In this document: piece by piece, positions 25,602-34,313 of the stretch
Position numbering within the stretch: position 1 is the stretch's first letter
How the letters are laid out: each line of letters opens with the position of its first letter
From: Bdellovibrio sp. 22V
GTDB taxonomy: Bacteria > Bdellovibrionota > Bdellovibrionia > Bdellovibrionales > Bdellovibrionaceae
DNA length: 64,000 nucleotides
Assembly (NCBI RefSeq): GCF_030169785.1
Contig: NZ_CP125854.1
Coordinates: forward strand, 3,534,001-3,598,000
Direction of reading: 5' to 3'
The notes under the pieces: generated by a model
The model's database searches: none
The model's input: the letters and a program-made list of their open reading frames with translations, nothing else
Told to the model about the DNA's origin: nothing
Made by a program: the position numbers and the translations under genes

Positions 25602-25656
25602 AATAAAATCCCCTATTTAACCGAAGAGAAGAGCTGAAGTTACACTGGTATGTAAG

Positions 25657-26655
25657 ATGAGTTTTGAAGTAGGCATGAAACAACCCAGAAGTCGCCGTAT
25701 CCTTGTGATCGACGACGACAAAGACAGCTTAGAGATTCTATTGGAACCTCTGCGCTGGGAAGGCTATGACGCCCGTGGCGTGACCTCAGAAGCAGAGGCG
25801 CACGCGCTGGTAGAGTCATGGATTCCGCATGTCGTGATTCTGGATTGGATTGCTCCATCTATGGCAGGTTTGAAAATCCTGCGTGCTATGCGCGAGCGTT
25901 TGGCTCACGTTTCCTGCGTTTTCGTTTCAGAAAATTCCAGCACAGAAGCCATTATCGAAGCGCTCGACGCCGGAGCGGATGACTATATCGTCAAGCCGTT
26001 CGTGCCTTTGGAGCTTTTAGCGCGCATTCGTACCCAATTGCGTATCCGCGATTTGCATGAGCAGCTGCTTTTTGCCAATGAAAAACTGAAAGAGCTTGTG
26101 GATACGGATGACCTCACGGGTCTTTATAACATGCGCTCTCTGTATCAACGTCTGGACTTCGAGATGGAGCGTGGTCGTCGCTTCCACCGCGATGTCTGTG
26201 TCGTGATGATGGATATGGACTACTTTAAAACCGTGAATGACGGCCACGATCACTTATTCGGAAGTTACGTTCTGTCGGAAGTCGGTAAAATCATTCGCGC
26301 GAACACGCGCAATATCGATATTCCGGCTCGTTACGGTGGTGACGAATTCCTTGTTGTTTTGACGGAAACGAATCACGAAGGTGCGATGTACTTCTGTGAA
26401 CGCTTGCGTGAAAACATCCAGAAAACCACTTTCAAAAGTGGTGATGACTCAATCAAGCTGACGGCTTCCGTTGGTTTTGCGATTACAATTCCCGGCGAAA
26501 ATATTACGGCTCGGGAATTGGTTCGTCGTGCCGACCATGCCCTGTACGATGCCAAGCGCGGGGGACGCAATCAGGTTTGCTATTACAAGCCCGAACAAGC
26601 TCCCGTCGTCGAGCTCAAGACAGCCGCGCAAAAACGCCGAAAAGCAGCAGGTTAA
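25657..26655 (+). CDS. Response regulator diguanylate cyclase (REC-GGDEF)
   Basis: 332 residues. The receiver domain (about 14-130) has DDDKDSLE as acidic pocket, phospho-acceptor Asp in VVILDWIAPSMAG (about 69) and Lys in YIVKPF (about 119). A short linker leads to the GGDEF domain (about 150-315): DTDDLTGLYNMRSLYQRL, DMDYFKTVNDGHDH and an intact active site RYGGDEF. The product-inhibition I-site RxxD is present as RNID, five residues before GGDEF. So the protein should synthesise cyclic-di-GMP when phosphorylated and be feedback inhibited. Its kinase is not nearby. An in-frame ATG six codons later is an alternative start. Confidence 0.94.
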   Translation: MSFEVGMKQPRSRRILVIDDDKDSLEILLEPLRWEGYDARGVTSEAEAHALVESWIPHVVILDWIAPSMAGLKILRAMRERLAHVSCVFVSENSSTEAIIEALDAGADDYIVKPFVPLELLARIRTQLRIRDLHEQLLFANEKLKELVDTDDLTGLYNMRSLYQRLDFEMERGRRFHRDVCVVMMDMDYFKTVNDGHDHLFGSYVLSEVGKIIRANTRNIDIPARYGGDEFLVVLTETNHEGAMYFCERLRENIQKTTFKSGDDSIKLTASVGFAITIPGENITARELVRRADHALYDAKRGGRNQVCYYKPEQAPVVELKTAAQKRRKAAG

Positions 26656-26694
26656 TCGTTGACGAATGTAGGGTGATCTACGAAAACCCTGTAT

Positions 26695-27735
26695 ATGGCA
26701 AAATCTCTTTCCAATCCAGCTGACATCATTCGCAATCGTGCCGCTTGGATTTCTGCTATTGCCAGTCTTCTTATTTTTCTTCTTAAAATGGCAGCCTATC
26801 GAGTCACCGGATCGACAGCGGTTCTATCCGATGCGCTTGAAAGTATCGTGAATGTGATTGCTTCCGGTGTTGCTTTGTATGTCGTTCGTTTTGCCGCTCA
26901 GCCGGCCGACCATGAACATCCCTATGGGCATGGGAAAGCGGAATACTTTTCTTCCACATTTGAAGGCGGAATGATTTTCTTTGCCGCGGTCATGATTATT
27001 TATGAGAGTGTGAAAGCACTTATCTATCGCGAGCCAACGCAAGAATTAGAAATGGGTCTTTTGATTGTCGGGGGAGCGGCCATTCTGAACCTTGCTTTGG
27101 GCTTATACCTGCAGCGCGTGGGGAAAACTCATCAGAGTGACGCTCTGAAAGCCAGTGGCGCGCATGTTCTTTCCGACGTCGTTACCACGGCCGGAGTCAT
27201 GCTCGGTCTGTTATTGGTTTTAGTCACGGATTTGCAGTGGATTGACCCGTTGGTCGCGATCTTAGTGGGCCTTCAGTTGGCTTATTCGGGATACAAAATC
27301 ATGCGCGAGTCCATCGGCGTTTTGATGGATGAGCAAGATGAAGAGATCCTGCAAAATCTGACTAATGCTCTCGAAAAAAATCGCCATCCTGGTATTATCG
27401 ACATCCATCATTTGCGCACGATTCGCTCTGGGCGCTTCCATCACATTGATGCTCACTTGGTGGTTCCGGAATACTGGGATGTCGCTAAAGTTCATGAGTT
27501 TTCTCAAGATTATGAGAACAGCGTGGTAAAGGATTATGACTTTGATGGCGAGCTCGCTTTTCACCTCGACCCATGTAAAAAATCCTACTGCCGTGTCTGT
27601 GCGGTAGAGAATTGTCCGATCAGACAAAAACCATTTGAACTCCACAGACCATTCACTGTGAAAAGCTTGACCGATGGCCCGCGTCCGACTAATCAAGGGA
27701 CGTATGACATTCCAGGCTCCACGCAGACAAATTAA
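26695..27735 (+). CDS. Cation diffusion facilitator (divalent metal exporter)
   Basis: 346 residues of the CDF family. Six helices are expected in the first 215 residues. Metal-site residues are in STAVLSDALESIVN (about 45) and SGAHVLSDVVTTAG (about 155), giving the HD-DD pattern of Zn/Cd/Co exporters, with the HPYGHGKAEYFSS loop between helices. The cytoplasmic domain (about 215-300) follows, and the tail DPCKKSYCRVCAVENCPIRQKPF adds four Cys that could bind metal. The last 31 bases overlap trmB. Confidence 0.92.
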   Translation: MAKSLSNPADIIRNRAAWISAIASLLIFLLKMAAYRVTGSTAVLSDALESIVNVIASGVALYVVRFAAQPADHEHPYGHGKAEYFSSTFEGGMIFFAAVMIIYESVKALIYREPTQELEMGLLIVGGAAILNLALGLYLQRVGKTHQSDALKASGAHVLSDVVTTAGVMLGLLLVLVTDLQWIDPLVAILVGLQLAYSGYKIMRESIGVLMDEQDEEILQNLTNALEKNRHPGIIDIHHLRTIRSGRFHHIDAHLVVPEYWDVAKVHEFSQDYENSVVKDYDFDGELAFHLDPCKKSYCRVCAVENCPIRQKPFELHRPFTVKSLTDGPRPTNQGTYDIPGSTQTN

Positions 27736-28405
27736 CATTACGACAAATCTTCCTCATCAAAATGCTTATACTTTGGCGTTGAACGGCGAATACTCGCATG
27801 TGGCATTCGATGAAGTGCGCGCTCCGTTGAACAAAGGAAAATGGCGTTCCGATGTTTTTAAAGCGGACGCGTCGATGCCGATGGATGTGGAAGTGGGAAC
27901 TGGAAACGGAACTTACTTTGCGCACCACGCGCAAACGCACCATCAGCGTCTTTTGGTCGGTCTGGAATTGAAATACAAACCTCTGATCCAGTCCATTCGT
28001 AGAGCTATTAAAGCCGGTTGCAAAAATGCGGCGATTGCACGCTTCCATGCTTTCAATATCGATGAATTGTTCACGGAAGGCGAGATTGATAATGTCTATA
28101 TCCATTTCCCAGATCCTTGGACCTCGCCCAAAAAACCGAAAAACCGTTTTGTCTGCAAACAGAATTTAGAATTGTTGCATCGTCTGCAAAAGCCAGGATC
28201 GTTCATCAATTTTAAAACGGATTCTTTAGAGTACTTCTTGTGGGCGATGGATGAAATCCGCCAGGCTCCTTACAAAATCATTTTTGAGACGCAGGATTTG
28301 CATAATTCAGAAATGAAAGACCAAAACTTCGAAACGGCGTTTGAGAAAATCTTCCTGCGCGAAGGTATTAAAATCAATTTTGTTCGTTTGCAGAAGATCA
28401 CTTAA
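27704..28405 (+). CDS. trmB: tRNA (guanine-N7)-methyltransferase
   Basis: 233 residues from the ATG at 27704, which has AAGGGA upstream; an in-frame start 30 bases earlier exists. The SAM-binding motif is DVEVGTGNGTYFAHHA (about 60-76). The family signature FPDPWTSPKKPKNRFV is seen at about 142-157, matching FPDPWPKKRHxKRR. Makes m7G46 in the variable loop of tRNA. Overlaps the metal transporter gene at its start and the converging RMD1-like gene by eight bases at its end. Confidence 0.92.
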   Translation: MTFQAPRRQINITTNLPHQNAYTLALNGEYSHVAFDEVRAPLNKGKWRSDVFKADASMPMDVEVGTGNGTYFAHHAQTHHQRLLVGLELKYKPLIQSIRRAIKAGCKNAAIARFHAFNIDELFTEGEIDNVYIHFPDPWTSPKKPKNRFVCKQNLELLHRLQKPGSFINFKTDSLEYFLWAMDEIRQAPYKIIFETQDLHNSEMKDQNFETAFEKIFLREGIKINFVRLQKIT

Positions 28406-29474
28406 AGAAAAGCGGCACGACTTCGATCGCAATCAGCACAATGATGATGATTTCAAGAAGCTGGCTTTTCTTTTCGTGCGATTCGCTGACAAATAGACGC
28501 GAAACTTGCGCGATGCTGTTCAATTTCTTGTCGACACTTTCCTGCCAGTCTTTAAAGCGCAGACGCATTAGGGCTGCGCGAAAGATTTTCGCAAGATAAA
28601 AATCCCCCACCACTTTCATGCTGTTTTCGACACTTTCGATAGTGTCAGAGATTTCCAGGTAAATCTGTGCCGCCTCTTTAGAAAGTCGCACGTAATAGTT
28701 TTGAAAAATACTGGCTTTTTTCTTTTCAAGAGACGAGTAAAGGTACGTCAGTTTCTCGTCCAGGATGTCGTCGTAATAGCGCATTTCCAAGAGCTGGCAC
28801 AAAGCGAACTCAATCACGTCGGGAATGTCCAGAGATCCCGAGGGTTCGACGACAATGGCGGAGTTCCAGTCGATGATCGAAAGGTCGTTGCGACTGTATT
28901 GAAAAGTGCTCTCGGCGATACCTTTCTTGATGGACTCTGCAAGCATCTCGTTGTTTTCGGAAAGAATAAGACGATAAACGTCGTAACGTTCAAATATGCT
29001 TAAGGCACTTTGCTCGCATCCTTCGAGGTTTTTAAAGAAATAACAAATATAGTCTTCGTAGGTTTGCCAGCGAACGAAATCAAGACGGGACGGATCGAAG
29101 CTTTGCACGACTTGTTCGACTCGTTGTTTTGCCAACTCATGCAATTGCAGATCGTTCTCTAAAAAATTTCCCATTTCAATTAAGCGGTTCCAATCGATTG
29201 CCGATGGCAAACGCAAAGAAAGAGTTACGGAAAGCGCACCGAAATGCCAAATCTTGGCGGAGATCTCGAGATCCAGCATGTGACCTAGAACTTCATAGCG
29301 GGAGGTTTCCAGAAAAAGGGAGAGAGGAGCGTTGTTGATGATCATCGCTTTAGAGCGGCGATTCAAATGAAAGCGTTGGGCAAAAGTAGAACCTTCGAAT
29401 CGGCTCTGAGCTTTTTCCAAATCGACGTCTTTGCCTATATCAAAAACCCGATAAACGAGAATCCGACCTTCCAT
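28398..29474 (-). CDS. RMD1/DUF155-family protein with C-terminal membrane anchor
   Basis: 358 residues. The N-terminal half is alpha/beta. From about residue 230 the chain resembles the conserved end of the RMD1/RMND1/Sif family (COG1723): long helices (KLTYLYSSLEKKKASIFQNYYVRLSKEAAQIYLEI, SDTIESVENSMKVVGDFYLAKIFRAALMRL) and a final hydrophobic helix LLEIIIIVLIAIEVVPLFF. In eukaryotes the family sits in the mitochondrial inner membrane and supports translation. The bacterial role is unknown. The assignment rests on the C-terminal pattern, so it is moderate. Confidence 0.6.
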   Translation of the reverse strand: MEGRILVYRVFDIGKDVDLEKAQSRFEGSTFAQRFHLNRRSKAMIINNAPLSLFLETSRYEVLGHMLDLEISAKIWHFGALSVTLSLRLPSAIDWNRLIEMGNFLENDLQLHELAKQRVEQVVQSFDPSRLDFVRWQTYEDYICYFFKNLEGCEQSALSIFERYDVYRLILSENNEMLAESIKKGIAESTFQYSRNDLSIIDWNSAIVVEPSGSLDIPDVIEFALCQLLEMRYYDDILDEKLTYLYSSLEKKKASIFQNYYVRLSKEAAQIYLEISDTIESVENSMKVVGDFYLAKIFRAALMRLRFKDWQESVDKKLNSIAQVSRLFVSESHEKKSQLLEIIIIVLIAIEVVPLFFK

Positions 29475-29609
29475 CAGCGACCCCTCATTAAGAATACTTC
29501 GAGTGAAAGACGAAGTCAGTACGCCTTCAAGCGAGCTTTGGTCCAGCGTTAAACGGCAGTTTCAAGAAAAACGGAAAGAGGCATTTTATACTGAGGGACG
29601 GAGGTGCTT

Positions 29610-29912
29610 ATGACTTTCGTTAAAGTGACTCTTAGCATTTTGCTTATTGTGGGCGTCGGTGAATTTTCTTTAGCGGCAGTTTCAACGACAAGAGACTCTG
29701 ATTATTTGGCGCCTTCCGATGTCACCGTCACGCGTGGTTCGGTCACGACTTGCTACGATAGGAACCAAAAAGGCGAAAGATCTAATGCTTTGTTGCGAGT
29801 GTTTGGCGAAGCTTGTCCTGGCATGGGAACAACGGCTCGCCGTGCGGATCGACCTGAAGTCGAAACAGTCTCTCCTGGATTACCCTTCCAAAGCGATCAG
29901 GGGCTTGAGTAA
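29610..29912 (+). CDS. Small exported protein
   Basis: 100 residues from the ATG with GGAGG six bases upstream. Signal peptide MTFVKVTLSILLIVGVGEFSLA, then about 78 residues rich in Thr, Ser and Arg with two Cys (TTCYDRN, EACPGMG) that could make a disulfide. No family recognised. The TAA stop is followed directly by the stop of the converging ferredoxin gene, with no base between. Confidence 0.6.
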   Translation: MTFVKVTLSILLIVGVGEFSLAAVSTTRDSDYLAPSDVTVTRGSVTTCYDRNQKGERSNALLRVFGEACPGMGTTARRADRPEVETVSPGLPFQSDQGLE

Positions 29913-30200
29913 TTACCAATAAGTTGCGTCCACAGTCACATCGCCTAAAACCTGGGTTTGGCAACTGATGCGGGTGCCGCGTGGAATGTTGTTTTTTTCT
30001 TTCAGGAAGGCTTCGGTTTCATTTTCAGAAGAAAGATTTTCTTGGCCCTCGATGATCACGATTTTACATTTAGCGCACACGCCATCACCATCGCAGCTGG
30101 AGGCGACCGGCAAACCTGCATCAAGAAGAGATTTCATCAGGTTTGCGCCCTCTTCCACGCTATAAGCAGGTCTATTTTTTATAAACGAAATCAAAGGCAT
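29913..30200 (-). CDS. 2Fe-2S ferredoxin
   Basis: 95 residues. The four cluster ligands follow the adrenodoxin/plant pattern: C-X5-C-X2-C in SCDGDGVCAKCK (about 36-45) and the fourth in RISCQTQ (about 79). Transfers single electrons in the cytoplasm. The 84-residue core is intact. It is divergent from trxB; no redox partner is adjacent. Confidence 0.92.
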   Translation of the reverse strand: MPLISFIKNRPAYSVEEGANLMKSLLDAGLPVASSCDGDGVCAKCKIVIIEGQENLSSENETEAFLKEKNNIPRGTRISCQTQVLGDVTVDATYW

Positions 30201-30308
30201 GGCTCATTGTAGCTGACGCAGTCCAAAACGTGCAAAGAACTAATGAAAAGGGCTGTGTTTATTGATAGCCTGGGAGCGTTTTATTGCTGTTTTTATACGA
30301 GGTATTCT

Positions 30309-31253
30309 ATGACTCAAGATCAAAAAGTTGAAAATGTCATCATCATCGGTTCAGGTCCTGCGGGTTTGACGGCGGCTGTGTACACAGCTCGTGCGAATCT
30401 GGAGCCCTTCATGATCGAAGGTGAGGAAGCTGGCGGTCAGTTGATGACAACGACGGAAGTGGAAAACTTCCCGGGCTTCGAACACGGAATCACAGGTCCT
30501 GATTTGATCACAGTCATGAGAAAACAGGCCGAGAGATTTGGTACGCGTTTTCTTACTCGCAACGTAACAAAGGTAGACCTTTCACAACGTCCTTTCAAAG
30601 TATGGGTTGGTGAAAAGCTTTATCTGGCGAAGTCGATCATTATCTCTACCGGCGCAAGTGCAAAGTACTTGGGCCTTCCTTCGGAAAAACAATACGCGAA
30701 CCGCGGTGTTTCCGCGTGCGCGACTTGTGACGGCGCCTTCTTCCGCAATCAGGAAATCGGCGTTGTTGGCGGTGGTGATACAGCGATGGAAGAAGCACAA
30801 TTTCTTACACGCTTTGCTTCCAAAGTTTATTTGATTCACAGACGCGATCATTTCCGTGCGTCTAAAATTATGGCGGAACGTGTTTTCAAAAATCCAAAAA
30901 TCGAAATTTTGTGGAATACCGAAGTTGAAGAAGTTTTGGGTGATGGCAAAAGCATGACAGGTGCAAAAATCAAAAGCGTTACCGATGGAGCTGTTAAAGA
31001 GCTTCCTATTACGGGCCTTTTCTTGGCCATTGGTCATAAGCCGAATACAGACCTTTTCAAAGGAATGTTGGATATGAATGAGACAGGCTATTTGGTAACT
31101 CAACCAAATACCACATATACTAATATTCCAGGTGTCTTTGCTGCCGGAGACGTGCAAGATCATGTATACCGCCAGGCTATCACAGCGGCGGGAACGGGTT
31201 GTATGGCGGCGATTGACGCTGAAAGATGGCTCGAAGCTCAAGCATCTCACTAA
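30309..31253 (+). CDS. trxB: Thioredoxin reductase
   Basis: 314 residues from the ATG that follows an ACGAGG site; the 22 residues that could precede it look non-coding. FAD-binding GSGPAGLTAAVYTARANL at the N-terminus, redox-active disulfide CATCDGAFF (about 135), NADPH-binding VGGGDTAMEEA (about 154) and the closing FAAGDVQDHVYRQAITAAGTGCMAA. Reduces thioredoxin with NADPH. The next gene, a receiver protein, starts eight bases after the stop. Confidence 0.96.
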   Translation: MTQDQKVENVIIIGSGPAGLTAAVYTARANLEPFMIEGEEAGGQLMTTTEVENFPGFEHGITGPDLITVMRKQAERFGTRFLTRNVTKVDLSQRPFKVWVGEKLYLAKSIIISTGASAKYLGLPSEKQYANRGVSACATCDGAFFRNQEIGVVGGGDTAMEEAQFLTRFASKVYLIHRRDHFRASKIMAERVFKNPKIEILWNTEVEEVLGDGKSMTGAKIKSVTDGAVKELPITGLFLAIGHKPNTDLFKGMLDMNETGYLVTQPNTTYTNIPGVFAAGDVQDHVYRQAITAAGTGCMAAIDAERWLEAQASH

Positions 31254-31260
31254 GGAATGT

Positions 31261-31758
31261 ATGAAGGATAAAAGAATCAACACCAAGGATTTAATCGATA
31301 AGATCGAGAAGATGACGAAGGCACGCATCGCGAGCCAGGAAGTCGTACCTCTCGATCAATTCCGTGAAGCCAAGAAGAAGTTGGATCCAAAGGTCATTCT
31401 TGTGATCGAGGACGACGAGACAATGCGCTTAGCGATGAAGAGAATCCTTGAAAGTGAAGGTTACGTGACGAAGCTTGCTGCTGACGGAACGGAACTTTCT
31501 ACAGCGTTGGATGATCATCCTGTTGATTTGATTCTGATGGACGTGGGGTTGCCGTGGATTAACGGTTTTGAACTCGCGCAACTTCTTAAAGAACACAAAG
31601 ACCTCAAGAAAATTCCTCTGGTCTTCGTTTCAGGAAAAGCAGCCGAAGAAGACATGAAAAAAGCCTTCGAGATCGGCGCTGACGACTATATCAAAAAGCC
31701 TTTCGACGTCGAAAAATTGAAGAAGACGGTCGAAACACTTCTGAAGCTAAACGCTTAG
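31261..31758 (+). CDS. Stand-alone receiver-domain response regulator
   Basis: 165 residues from the ATG with AAGGA upstream. The first 45 residues are a charged helix (KDKRINTKDLIDKIEKMTKA), then a receiver domain: acidic pair in VIEDDETMR, phospho-acceptor in LILMDVGLPWINGFEL (about 98), Ser/Thr switch in VFVSGKA and Lys in YIKKPFD. No output domain, so it should act by protein contact, as CheY or Spo0F types do. Its position right behind trxB suggests co-transcription. Confidence 0.88.
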   Translation: MKDKRINTKDLIDKIEKMTKARIASQEVVPLDQFREAKKKLDPKVILVIEDDETMRLAMKRILESEGYVTKLAADGTELSTALDDHPVDLILMDVGLPWINGFELAQLLKEHKDLKKIPLVFVSGKAAEEDMKKAFEIGADDYIKKPFDVEKLKKTVETLLKLNA

Positions 31759-31774
31759 TTCTCTTTAGAAACTG

Positions 31775-31800
31775 AAGGCGCCGGTCAAGGCGCCTTGACC
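31775..31800. terminator. Hairpin / palindrome after the receiver gene
   Basis: AAGGCGCC (31775-31782) pairs with GGCGCCTT (31789-31796) around GGTCAA. The overlapping GGTCAAGGCGCCTTGACC (31783-31800) is a perfect 18-base palindrome, so two structures compete. Probably the end of the trxB unit; there is no T-run. Confidence 0.45.
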
Positions 31801-31906
31801 TAAGTAGTGTTCCATTTTGAGATTCGATGGAGCTTCCATACTTTCCCAATAATTCTACAAGAAAATAGTAAGATGAAAGGCCTTTTGCTGGTTAAAATAA
31901 AAGCTC

Positions 31907-32623
31907 ATGGCACGTCGGTCTGTGGTTCTTTTCATTCTTATTATCTGTGGCGTATTAGGCGCTTTTTATTTTGTTCGGCCGAACAAGAGCGTTGTTGCTA
32001 ATGATGTCAATTCACTAAAGACGAGTGCCTTGAACTCTTCTTCCGCGACGGAAGAAGCAGAGTCTGGACAGCAAGCCGCTGCAGAAATTTCAAAAGTCTT
32101 AAACTCTTCCGCTCCAAAAGAAAGAACTATCTCCAACGCGAGGTTGGGAAAAAATGACGTCCTTACAATTGATGAAAAGACTTTGGAAAGCTCCGCTCTT
32201 TTCACGGGCACGCGCTGGAAGATTCTAAAGAATACGACAGCACTGCAAAAGGGTGCGGGCGAACCGAAACAAAAGATTCTGAGTGAAGTGACAGGTTATT
32301 ACCTTGTCGAAGACAGTCAGGAAAATGATCCTCGCCAGTTTTACTTTAGTCGTCCTCTAGTCGCCTATGAATCTCGTTTGGATGTTGTGGGCGTTGTGAC
32401 AGGGACTTTTACGGTGACTCTTCGTGAAGGATTCAATGAAGAAGTCCTGCATGGTATCGAAGGTCTCAAGGTTTTGAGCAGCTCTCCAGAGATTCGGACT
32501 TATTACGTCACTGCTGCGCAAGAGCCCTTTAGTCTTTTGGAACTCCAAGAGGTTTTAAGAAAAGAACCTAGTGTGGAAAATGTTAGAATTGAGATTTTAA
32601 GCCGACGTTATGAAAAGAATTAG
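31907..32623 (+). CDS. Membrane-anchored protein, probable propeptide/inhibitor partner of the protease at 32610
   Basis: 238 residues. An N-terminal membrane helix (about 5-23) is followed by a Ser/Ala-rich linker. The C-terminal 90 residues have the shape of a subtilase propeptide (I9/S8-pro): YYLVEDSQENDPRQFYF, then VTLREGFNEEVLHGIEGLKV, and the closing LLELQEVLRKEPSVENVRIEI, where subtilase propeptides usually read L-x-x-x-P-x-V-x-x-V-E. It overlaps the start of the protease gene by 14 bases. The protease itself lacks an obvious propeptide. I infer that this protein folds or inhibits the protease in trans; sequence similarity is by pattern only. Confidence 0.5.
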   Translation: MARRSVVLFILIICGVLGAFYFVRPNKSVVANDVNSLKTSALNSSSATEEAESGQQAAAEISKVLNSSAPKERTISNARLGKNDVLTIDEKTLESSALFTGTRWKILKNTTALQKGAGEPKQKILSEVTGYYLVEDSQENDPRQFYFSRPLVAYESRLDVVGVVTGTFTVTLREGFNEEVLHGIEGLKVLSSSPEIRTYYVTAAQEPFSLLELQEVLRKEPSVENVRIEILSRRYEKN

Positions 32624-34313
32624 TAAGCGCTTTAAAATTCTTTTGTCTTTGGGTGTGGTCGGCGCGACGACGGCGGTCTTCTTTACGAATTGCGCGAAAA
32701 GCACGTTGAGTGCTCCTGAAATCCAGGGGATGGATAGCTACGATTCTTTATTAGAATATGCGTGGCATATCAAAAACTCGGGCCAGAATGTCTTTGCGTC
32801 TACGCATGCGTCCCCTGGGGTTGATTTAAATCTTATTAACACCTGGTCTTCAGGCGTGAGCGGTGCCGGAATTAAAATTCTGATTTCTGACGACAGTGTG
32901 GAAGATACTCACGAAGATCTTAGCGCAAACTTTCTGTCAGGTTCTTCGAAAGACTACACTTTGGCGAGTCCTTGGACCTCGGCTGTGTCGCGTCCCCGAA
33001 CGGCGGACGATAATCACGGGACGGCCGTTGCGGGTCTCGCCGTAGCTGTTGCCGGCAATGGCGTGGGAACAAAGGGTGTCGCGTTCGATGCGCAATTCTC
33101 TGCGACCAACTTTTTATCTTCTGCGGTTTCGGCCACGGAAGCCATGCTGGACGATCAAGCTAAGGGAAATTTCGATATCTTCAACATGAGTTGGGGTTCG
33201 AAACAGAATACATTGATTGGAATCGTGCCGACCTTTCATGCTCAAATGGCTTATGGTGTGACCTTTGGAAGAGCCAACAAGGGTTCGATCTATGTGAAGT
33301 CCGCCGGAAATAATTTTGTTGTTGAATGCCGAGGATCTTCTTCTGATCCATGTATAGGCAATGCGAACTTCGACGCTGATAATGTGACACCTTACACTGT
33401 TCTTGTGGGGGCCATGAATGCAAGCGGATACGCGGCTGAGTATTCCTCGCCGGGTTCTAACTTGTGGATCTCCGCCTTTGGAGGTGAGCAAGGTTACGAT
33501 TCTCCCGCAATGGTCACAACGGACCGCATGGGATGTTCTAACGGTTTTTCGACGTCGACAGTTGCAAGCAAGGTGACTTTTGATCGCGGGTACAACGGCA
33601 ATACAAGTTGCAATTATACGGTGACCTTTAATGGAACCTCGGCAGCAGCGCCGACAGCTTCGGGAGCTATTGCTCTTTTGCTGCAAGCAAATCCCAATCT
33701 TACGTGGCGAGATGTGAAATACATCTTAGCAAAGACGGCATATCCTGCGGATTGGGGTGTGGGTTCTTACCGTCACCCACTGGGGGAATCACTTCCCTCG
33801 GGCGCAATCTGGGAACAAGCGTGGGTCACGAATACGGCAGGATTTAAATTTCATAACTGGTATGGCTTTGGAAAGATCGATGTTGATAAAGCTGTGGCGA
33901 TGGCGAAGAACTACACGTCTTCTTTCGGTGCTTTTATAAACACTAACTGGATTCATGATCGCTCCGGTCTAAGCTTGGCAATTCCTGATAACAGCGCCAC
34001 CGGTGTCAGCGATACGATGGTGGTGAACGAGAATTTAAAAATCGAAGGCGTGCAGTTACAAATCTGGGCGACTCACACAAACCTTGCAGATCTCGCTTTG
34101 GAGTTAAAGTCCCCTTCAGGAACAAAAAGCATACTGATAAATATGAACAATGCTCTTCGCGGTCTTACCGACTATGAAGGAGAAATCATGTTATCAAACG
34201 CGTTCTATCAGGAACGCGCGCAAGGGACATGGACATTGAAAGTAATCGACGGTAAGTCCACGCATACAGGAACTGTGACTCGCTGGCGTCTTAACTTCTT
34301 TGGAAGTTATTAA
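32610..34313 (+). CDS. Subtilisin-like lipoprotein protease with C-terminal P domain
   Basis: 567 residues. The leader ends TTAVFFTNC with a possible lipobox at Cys28. The peptidase S8 domain spans about 75-400 with the triad Asp in ILISDDSVEDTHEDL (about 94), His136 in DDNHGTAVAGL and Ser344 in FNGTSAAAPTASGA; the oxyanion Asn is Asn234 in SAGNNF. From about 435 a P/homoB domain follows (SLAIPDNSATGVSDTMVV, LADLALELKSPSGTKSIL, GTWTLKVIDGKS), as in kexin and furin-type convertases. It should act outside the inner membrane. Little room (about 45 residues) exists for a propeptide, which is apparently supplied by the overlapping upstream gene. Confidence 0.92.
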   Translation: MKRISKRFKILLSLGVVGATTAVFFTNCAKSTLSAPEIQGMDSYDSLLEYAWHIKNSGQNVFASTHASPGVDLNLINTWSSGVSGAGIKILISDDSVEDTHEDLSANFLSGSSKDYTLASPWTSAVSRPRTADDNHGTAVAGLAVAVAGNGVGTKGVAFDAQFSATNFLSSAVSATEAMLDDQAKGNFDIFNMSWGSKQNTLIGIVPTFHAQMAYGVTFGRANKGSIYVKSAGNNFVVECRGSSSDPCIGNANFDADNVTPYTVLVGAMNASGYAAEYSSPGSNLWISAFGGEQGYDSPAMVTTDRMGCSNGFSTSTVASKVTFDRGYNGNTSCNYTVTFNGTSAAAPTASGAIALLLQANPNLTWRDVKYILAKTAYPADWGVGSYRHPLGESLPSGAIWEQAWVTNTAGFKFHNWYGFGKIDVDKAVAMAKNYTSSFGAFINTNWIHDRSGLSLAIPDNSATGVSDTMVVNENLKIEGVQLQIWATHTNLADLALELKSPSGTKSILINMNNALRGLTDYEGEIMLSNAFYQERAQGTWTLKVIDGKSTHTGTVTRWRLNFFGSY

